A DNA stretch of 64,000 nt, taken from Armatimonadota bacterium (GTDB lineage Bacteria; Armatimonadota; Fimbriimonadia; Fimbriimonadales; Fimbriimonadaceae). The stretch spans positions 186,001 through 250,000 of the forward strand of contig JAFDWQ010000005.1 in assembly GCA_018268395.1 (NCBI GenBank), given 5' to 3'. Both the position numbers and the translations under genes were made by a program. Positions 59,711 through 64,000 of this stretch are shown here, in pieces (position 1 is the stretch's first letter; each line of letters starts with the position of its first letter). The notes beneath the pieces are model-generated. The model did no database searches. It was not told where the DNA came from and saw only the letters and a list, made by a program, of their open reading frames with translations.

Positions 59711-60592
59711 ATGCCCTCCGCAGTCGTCGAACTCCTGAAAGGCCACAACGCCCCCGTCCGGCTCGTCCGGCCAGGCCCCCAAGGCTTGACCGTCACCGGC
59801 GACACCGAAATGGGACTTTGCCTCTGGCAGGGCCGGGAACTCGTTGATCGACGCGACTTGCGGTCCATCGATCCCAGGCGTAGGCCGATCGACCGCATCC
59901 GGTCCGCCGCCTTCTCGCACGACGGGCGCCACCTTTACCTCGCCTGTGGTTCCCGCCTCGTCGCGACCAAGACCGCTACCGGCGAGGAACTCTGGGACTA
60001 CAAAGCGCCGGAGTTCATCCCCTTCCAGCTGTCCTCGCCGATGGACGTCGTCGTCGAACCGTCCGGAACCCTCGTCGTCCCCTTCGACAACGGCACGTTC
60101 GAGCGCATCTCGCCCGAAGGAAAAAGACTCTTGCGTAAGCGCGACAACGACAGTCCGAACTGGATCGCCTCGATGGGGACGGACGCCATGATCGGCTGCG
60201 ACGGCTATCACGTCTGCCGATGGCGACTCCAGGACGGCGTCAAGATCGCAAAGTCGCGCCCGTTCGACCACGCCTTCGACTTCGCTTACTCGGACTCTTC
60301 CGGAGCCGCTATCGTCCGTGACGCCAGCGAGGTCGTCCTCTTCGAGCCCGACGGCCCCAGCCTGCCTTACAGGATCGGCGTCCGACCTGGGGCGCCCCAC
60401 GTCGCCGCGTCGCCGGACACGCCACGGCTTGCGTTCGTCGACGGCAACGAAGCCGTCGTCGTCTCGACCCGGGACGAGGCCACGGCTCGGGTCGCCGCCG
60501 ACGAACCGCCGCTCGTCAGCTTGGCTTTCGGCAGCCGAGGAGACTTTTACACGGGCCACGCCGACGGCGGCGTCCGAGTCTGGGAAGTGTAA
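59711..60592 (+). CDS. WD40-repeat-like beta-propeller protein
   Basis: 293 residues with repeated beta-blade sequences: LKGHNAPVRLVRPGPQGLTVTGDTEMGLCLW, RSAAFSHDGRHLYLACGSRLVATKTATGEELWDY and VSLAFGSRGDFYTGHADGGVRVWEV. No signal peptide. TACACT at 59697-59702 ends 8 bases before the ATG. Function unknown; propeller surfaces usually mediate protein interactions. Confidence 0.8.
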   Translation: MPSAVVELLKGHNAPVRLVRPGPQGLTVTGDTEMGLCLWQGRELVDRRDLRSIDPRRRPIDRIRSAAFSHDGRHLYLACGSRLVATKTATGEELWDYKAPEFIPFQLSSPMDVVVEPSGTLVVPFDNGTFERISPEGKRLLRKRDNDSPNWIASMGTDAMIGCDGYHVCRWRLQDGVKIAKSRPFDHAFDFAYSDSSGAAIVRDASEVVLFEPDGPSLPYRIGVRPGAPHVAASPDTPRLAFVDGNEAVVVSTRDEATARVAADEPPLVSLAFGSRGDFYTGHADGGVRVWEV

Positions 60593-60640
60593 AACCTCCA
60601 CGGCCGGCGCGCCGTAGAACCGGACTAGACTGGAGACGGC

Positions 60641-62104
60641 ATGACAGAACGGGACAAAGTCGCCCATCTGCTCCGAAGGTTCGGGCTCGGCGCGGGCCGT
60701 TACGAACTGCGGAACACCGAAGCGCTCGGCACCGAAGGCACGCTCGACCGTCTGCTCGATTTCGAGAAGACCGACGAGAAGTTCCCCTATAGCCCGTGGT
60801 CGTTCGCCGTGCAGGCCGACGGGAAGCTCTACACCGACGCCTACCAGATCGCAGCCTGGTGGGGGCTGCGGTTGCTGATGACGCGCCGCCCGCTCCAAGA
60901 GCGGCTCGCCCTTTTCTGGCACGACCACTTCGCCGTCAGCGGCGACAAGGTCTTCGAAGGGCCTACGATGCTGGCTTACCTCGAAATCTTGCGGCAGAAG
61001 GGCGCTGGGAGGTTCGACGACCTTCTCCGCGCCGTCTCCAAGCACGGCGCCCTCGTCACGTATCTCGACGCGGGCACGAGCACCCGCCACCGTCCGAACG
61101 AGAACTACGCCCGCGAGATGTTCGAACTCTTCACGATGGGCATCGGCACCTACACCGAGGCCGACGTCCGGGAAGCGGCCCGCGCGTTCACGGGCTGGTC
61201 GGTCCACTACAGCGGCATCGGCGACGAGACGCCGTACGAAAAACTGGCCGAACGAGCCGCCCGCCAGGGCATGGCGATGTTCAACTTCTGCGACGTCCCC
61301 GCCCACCACGACTCCGGCCCGAAGACCATCCTCGGTCGCAAAGGTGATTTTGGCGGCGATGACGTCCTCGACATGCTCGCCGCCCGACCCGAGACCGCCC
61401 GCCACCTTTGCGGCAAGCTCTGGCGCTTCTTCGCCGGCACCGAGCCCGACGCGAAAACGCTCGACGGCCTCGCCACCGTGTGGGCCGCTTCCCAAGGCGA
61501 CGTCAAGGCCGTCCTCCGAGCCATCGCGAGGGCCCCCGCCTTCTGGAGCGGCGAGGTCGTCCGTCAGATGCCGAAGAGTCCCGTCGACTGGACCGTTTCG
61601 CTCTTCCGTGCGTTCGGGCTGTCCGACACCTTCCTGCTCCTCGGCGGCGTACCGACCGACCCCTATGCGCCCGTCAAGGAGGACCTCCGCAAGATCGGCG
61701 CGGGCGTGTTCTATCTGATGGCCCAGCAAGGATTGACCCTCTTGTTCCCGCCGAGCGTCGGCGGTTGGGAGTGGGGCCCGGCATGGATCACGGCGAACAA
61801 CACCGTCTCGCGCGTCAACCACGCTCAGCTCCTTTTCGTCGGCGACGACCCGAACCGCTATCTCTCCGTGACCCTCGCGGCGAAGTTCAAGACGGAGGAC
61901 AAGGTTTCGACGTCGGAGCAGATCGTCGACGCGTTGGCCGACGTCCTCGACGTCCCGCTCGGGCCCGAAGACCGCACCGTCCTGTCCGAAGCCTGCACGA
62001 AGGCGGGCGGGGTCAAGGCGCTCGACGACAAGGAATCGGCGTCGCTGCTCTTCGCACAGTTGGGCCGGCTCCTCTTCGCGTTGCCTAAAGCGCAGTTGTG
62101 CTAG
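60641..62104 (+). CDS. DUF1800 family protein
   Basis: 487 residues. KVAHLLRRFGLGAG start, RPLQERLALFWHDHFAVSG, PNENYAREMFELFTMGIGTYTEADVREAARAFTGW and GWEWGPAWITANNTVSRVN are the DUF1800 hallmarks. Usually paired with a DUF1501 protein in planctomycetes and relatives; none follows here. GGAG at 60632-60635 is a usable Shine-Dalgarno. Function unknown. Confidence 0.9.
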   Translation: MTERDKVAHLLRRFGLGAGRYELRNTEALGTEGTLDRLLDFEKTDEKFPYSPWSFAVQADGKLYTDAYQIAAWWGLRLLMTRRPLQERLALFWHDHFAVSGDKVFEGPTMLAYLEILRQKGAGRFDDLLRAVSKHGALVTYLDAGTSTRHRPNENYAREMFELFTMGIGTYTEADVREAARAFTGWSVHYSGIGDETPYEKLAERAARQGMAMFNFCDVPAHHDSGPKTILGRKGDFGGDDVLDMLAARPETARHLCGKLWRFFAGTEPDAKTLDGLATVWAASQGDVKAVLRAIARAPAFWSGEVVRQMPKSPVDWTVSLFRAFGLSDTFLLLGGVPTDPYAPVKEDLRKIGAGVFYLMAQQGLTLLFPPSVGGWEWGPAWITANNTVSRVNHAQLLFVGDDPNRYLSVTLAAKFKTEDKVSTSEQIVDALADVLDVPLGPEDRTVLSEACTKAGGVKALDDKESASLLFAQLGRLLFALPKAQLC

Positions 62105-62160
62105 GTCGGTCTTCCGTGTCCGGGCGGTTCCAGGCGCCGTCTTCGGGGGACCTGTGTTAA

Positions 62161-62340
62161 GTCGGTGTTCACCGACCCGTTGTCCGTGTTAGAAAGACAC
62201 ACGCACTCGCTTTGGGGGCTCGCGCACAGAGTGTCGAGCCGCAAAGCCCGCTTTAGCGGTTCGCCATCGCGGCTAAGAGTGCGTGGCTTCTTTCAAAGAT
62301 AATGTCTAACGTCGTCAGGGCCATGAACCCGACGACGTTC
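62161..62340 (+). promoter_or_regulatory. Highly structured leader upstream of the unknown gene at 62351
   Basis: Several perfect helices: GTCGGT/ACCGAC (62161/62171); CACGCACTC (62200-62208) with GAGTGCGTG (62277-62285), extended by GAAAG/CTTTC (62192-62196/62290-62294); inside it GCTTTG/CAAAGC (62209/62242) with GGCTCG/CGAGCC (62217/62235) as one hairpin, and CCGC-TTTA-GCGG (62248-62259) as another; then AACGTCGTC/GACGACGTT (62308/62331) just before the GAGGGTG Shine-Dalgarno. The order suggests a multibranched RNA plus a ribosome-site-proximal stem. No known class recognised. Confidence 0.6.
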
Positions 62341-62350
62341 GAGGGTGAAT

Positions 62351-63169
62351 ATGGCTGACAATCCAATTTTCGTCGACGGGCCGTTCAATATGGTCAAATG
62401 GTATTACAGGGCGCCGATCTCGGAGCTCAGGCACTTCCTTTGTGGTCCAGAGCACTGGATCGTGTCGAAGATCATGCCGAAGTCTCCTAAGTGCACGGCG
62501 GGTGTCGACCGTCCTCGGATCACGTTTAGGGCCCAGCCGGACACGTGGAACGAGATCACGATTTCGGGCACCTGTGGTCTCCCGGCGATCGACATTATGG
62601 GCCGGAAGTCCACAGATTCTGGTCTTCCCGTCTATGACGCTGCGACGGCGGCAGAGTTCTGGAGGGACTTCGAGGACGTCCTGGCGTTCGTCTCGCCGAA
62701 AGGTGAGATCAACATCGACTTCATAGAGGGAGAAGCGGCCGATATACACATGCAGGTCGGATCGGACAAGGCGATCCATGCGGGCCTGATGTTCGCGGTC
62801 GCCGTGGACCAGAAGGGCTTTATCGACTGGCTCTTAAGGCCCAAGAAGCTCCTGGTGAAGCGGTCGGCCAGATACTTCAGGCCCGCTGAAAGGTTTGTGG
62901 ACGTGGCCTGGCAGAACATCGAGATCGTTCCGAAAGTGTCTTCGAGGGCAGGGGTCGACGAGCTCTCGATGACTTACGACCATAAAACGTCCGGCGGGTG
63001 CACCTATCCTTGCGTCGAGGTCGCTTGTAACGGTTTCAAAGCAGGATTCACTGTCACTGGCACAGGAACGGAAGCCGACCCGTTCAAGTTCCGTTGTGAG
63101 CTGTTATCGATGTTGGGCAAGCCCTATTGCGTCAATCCGGTCAATCCTCAAGTGGAGTGCCCTGCCTAG
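62351..63169 (+). CDS. Hypothetical protein, possibly acquired
   Basis: 272 residues, no signal peptide or membrane segment, 8 Cys spread through the sequence. Regions such as PFNMVKWYYRAPISELRHFLCG, YDAATAAEFWRDFEDVLAFVSPKGEINIDFIEG and CTYPCVEVACNGFKAGFTVTGTG are not recognised. Uses codons (ATA, TTA) that are rare in the rest of the window, and the flanking DNA is less GC-rich. A weak parallel with the next protein (ISxxELxxFLxxPxxW) hints at a shared fold. GTG at 62345 is an alternative start; GAGGGTG serves the ATG. Confidence 0.75.
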   Translation: MADNPIFVDGPFNMVKWYYRAPISELRHFLCGPEHWIVSKIMPKSPKCTAGVDRPRITFRAQPDTWNEITISGTCGLPAIDIMGRKSTDSGLPVYDAATAAEFWRDFEDVLAFVSPKGEINIDFIEGEAADIHMQVGSDKAIHAGLMFAVAVDQKGFIDWLLRPKKLLVKRSARYFRPAERFVDVAWQNIEIVPKVSSRAGVDELSMTYDHKTSGGCTYPCVEVACNGFKAGFTVTGTGTEADPFKFRCELLSMLGKPYCVNPVNPQVECPA

Positions 63170-63191
63170 AACACGTCACAAGACTTCAGAA

Positions 63192-63212
63192 CAAAGAGCA
63201 AAGAGCAAAGAG
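63192..63212 (+). repeat. Tandem heptamer (CAAAGAG)x3
   Basis: Three exact tandem copies of CAAAGAG ending 4 bases before the ATG at 63217. Its AGAG parts are also the only Shine-Dalgarno-like purines for that gene. Confidence 0.85.
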
Positions 63213-63216
63213 AACC

Positions 63217-63969
63217 ATGCCGAACAACGTTTTTAAAGTGACACTACACCCGGACGAGACCGTTTGGGGCGCGACGATCAGCCTGGAAGAGCTGGGGCCA
63301 TTCTTGGCCGACCCGAAGAGGTGGCTCGGAACGGTCATCTCCGAGCGGGCGGGCCGAGACGCTCCTCTCTTGGTCCACACGACCGGAGCCGACGACAGCG
63401 ACGAGATCAAATTGTCGGGCATGGAGGAGACGTCGAACGTGTGCCTGAAAATCGGGGGCCGGGCCCTCGCGGTGGGAGGAACCGGGTTCCTCGAAGACCT
63501 GCGCACCACGTCTTCGACGAGCGCTTTGGACGAGGAGATCGCGCGGGCCAGCGACAAGGCGTCCGTCGTCACGTATGCCATCCCTAGCTACGGCGAAGTC
63601 TGCGTCATGGTCCCTCTGGGGCCTGATTCGTTCCTGACGTTCCAACTCGTCGAGACGCTCCGGCGCGAAGCGGTCCTTGTCCAATGGTTTAACGAGACCG
63701 CCTTGCCGAAGTCGTCGCTCCTGGTCGCGGACGACGGCTCGCGACACGAGACCGCACCGGATTCGGTCAAGCTTGTTTCCAGTGAAGGTCAGTCGTCCGC
63801 AGTTGACCTTCCCGCCAGAGTCGAACCCTTGACCGACGACCATAGGCTAGCCGGGTTCGATCAGACGGTCCTCACGGTCCAGGCGACGATCGTGGGGAAG
63901 GACGACGGCTCAGGCGCCGTCCTGTGCCAGCCCTATGCCTTGAACCTCGAACCGGCCCAATCGTCATAG
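63217..63969 (+). CDS. Hypothetical protein, possible distant paralog of the preceding gene
   Basis: 250 residues, acidic, beta-rich, no signal peptide. MPNNVFKVTLHPDETVWGATISLEELGPFLADPKRWLG resembles the start region of the preceding protein (ISELRHFLCGPEHWI) and both then have an alternating beta pattern of similar length; this is the only hint. No family recognised. The gene is 48 bases downstream of the previous one, so they may be cotranscribed. The window ends 31 bases after the stop. Confidence 0.75.
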   Translation: MPNNVFKVTLHPDETVWGATISLEELGPFLADPKRWLGTVISERAGRDAPLLVHTTGADDSDEIKLSGMEETSNVCLKIGGRALAVGGTGFLEDLRTTSSTSALDEEIARASDKASVVTYAIPSYGEVCVMVPLGPDSFLTFQLVETLRREAVLVQWFNETALPKSSLLVADDGSRHETAPDSVKLVSSEGQSSAVDLPARVEPLTDDHRLAGFDQTVLTVQATIVGKDDGSGAVLCQPYALNLEPAQSS

Positions 63970-64000
63970 GCCGTTCGTCCGCACCCCGCGTGCCTGCAGA

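Noticed and set aside
59552-61822. Very long open frame on the minus strand across 59552-61822
   Set aside because: It lies antisense to the GNAT, WD40 and DUF1800 genes; composition is low-complexity Arg/Asp/Gly, no motif. High-GC antisense frames like this also occur at 42677-44905, 23781-25394 and 11655-12974.
62188-62310. Possible integron attC site (GTTAGAA at 62188 and GTCTAAC at 62304)
   Set aside because: The core sites are in the wrong order for one attC (GTT-type before AAC-type), no second GTTRRRY closes the 62304 hairpin, and no integrase or cassette array is present.
1-64000. CRISPR arrays, tRNA or rRNA genes, insertion sequences, replication origin
   Set aside because: No spaced direct repeats, no cloverleaf or rRNA sequence, no transposase, and no dnaA-box cluster were found in the gaps.

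Overview
The window reads as chromosomal DNA of a GC-rich (roughly 60-65 % by eye), diderm bacterium. KdsB, a Wzm/Wzt-type polysaccharide exporter, lipoprotein processing and many lipobox proteins imply an LPS-like outer membrane. The gene content and a lineage-specific family of secreted proteins (38871, 40408, 46361, and the C-terminus of the partial gene at 1) point to Armatimonadota, probably Fimbriimonadia. That placement is inference from gene content; no rRNA gene is present to confirm it.

Layout. 1-3382: end of a HAF-repeat secreted protein, a fibronectin-III-like protein, two TrkA/RCK proteins and an orphan ABC-2 permease. 3441-6003: lipoprotein, atypical SDR, trpA, terminator. 6015-11146 (minus): rpsD, a DinB-like protein, then trmD-lepB-rplS-lepB with two signal peptidases around rplS; a methyltransferase lies between on plus. 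11163-15699: ppx-ppk polyphosphate pair, a small HD alarmone-hydrolase-like protein and a KARI-like protein with altered active-site residues. 15696-22658: GNAT, rpsT, an ECF sigma / anti-sigma / PDZ protein operon, recJ and an M48 peptidase. 22755-37060: secDF, yajQ, solute-binding lipoprotein, purL, a large TPR protein, nadK, an ABC ATPase, phoU, FKBP, wzm-wzt. 37055-47710: glycosyltransferase, greA, a candidate structured RNA with a 13-codon ORF, three secreted paralogs, kdsB, rel, dtd, dapA-like. 47719-53775: hypothetical, BMP lipoprotein, FmdB, TerC, Gfo/Idh/MocA oxidoreductase, hydrolase, sdpR-sdpI. 53776-56806 (minus): a tightly overlapping five-gene operon. 56966-63969: L,D-transpeptidase, lipoprotein, nitrilase, GNAT, WD40, DUF1800, and two unknown genes behind a strongly folded leader.

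Themes. Stress and nutrient physiology is concentrated here (Rel plus an HD protein, polyphosphate, PhoU, ECF sigma operon), together with envelope biogenesis (SecDF, LepB pair, Wzm/Wzt, KdsB, L,D-transpeptidase, Lgt-like). Genes are packed with 1-4 base overlaps, and convergent stops often share TTAG/CTAA.

Most interesting: (a) the operon of a tetraether-lipid-synthase-like radical SAM protein, an Lgt-like transferase, two zinc-ribbon proteins and a small membrane protein; (b) a full-consensus Shine-Dalgarno before a 13-codon ORF whose RNA can form two perfect crossing 9-bp helices, one blocking a terminator; (c) a multibranched leader upstream of the unknown gene at 62351; (d) recurrent TANNNT boxes 6-9 nt before start codons, suggesting widespread leaderless mRNAs.
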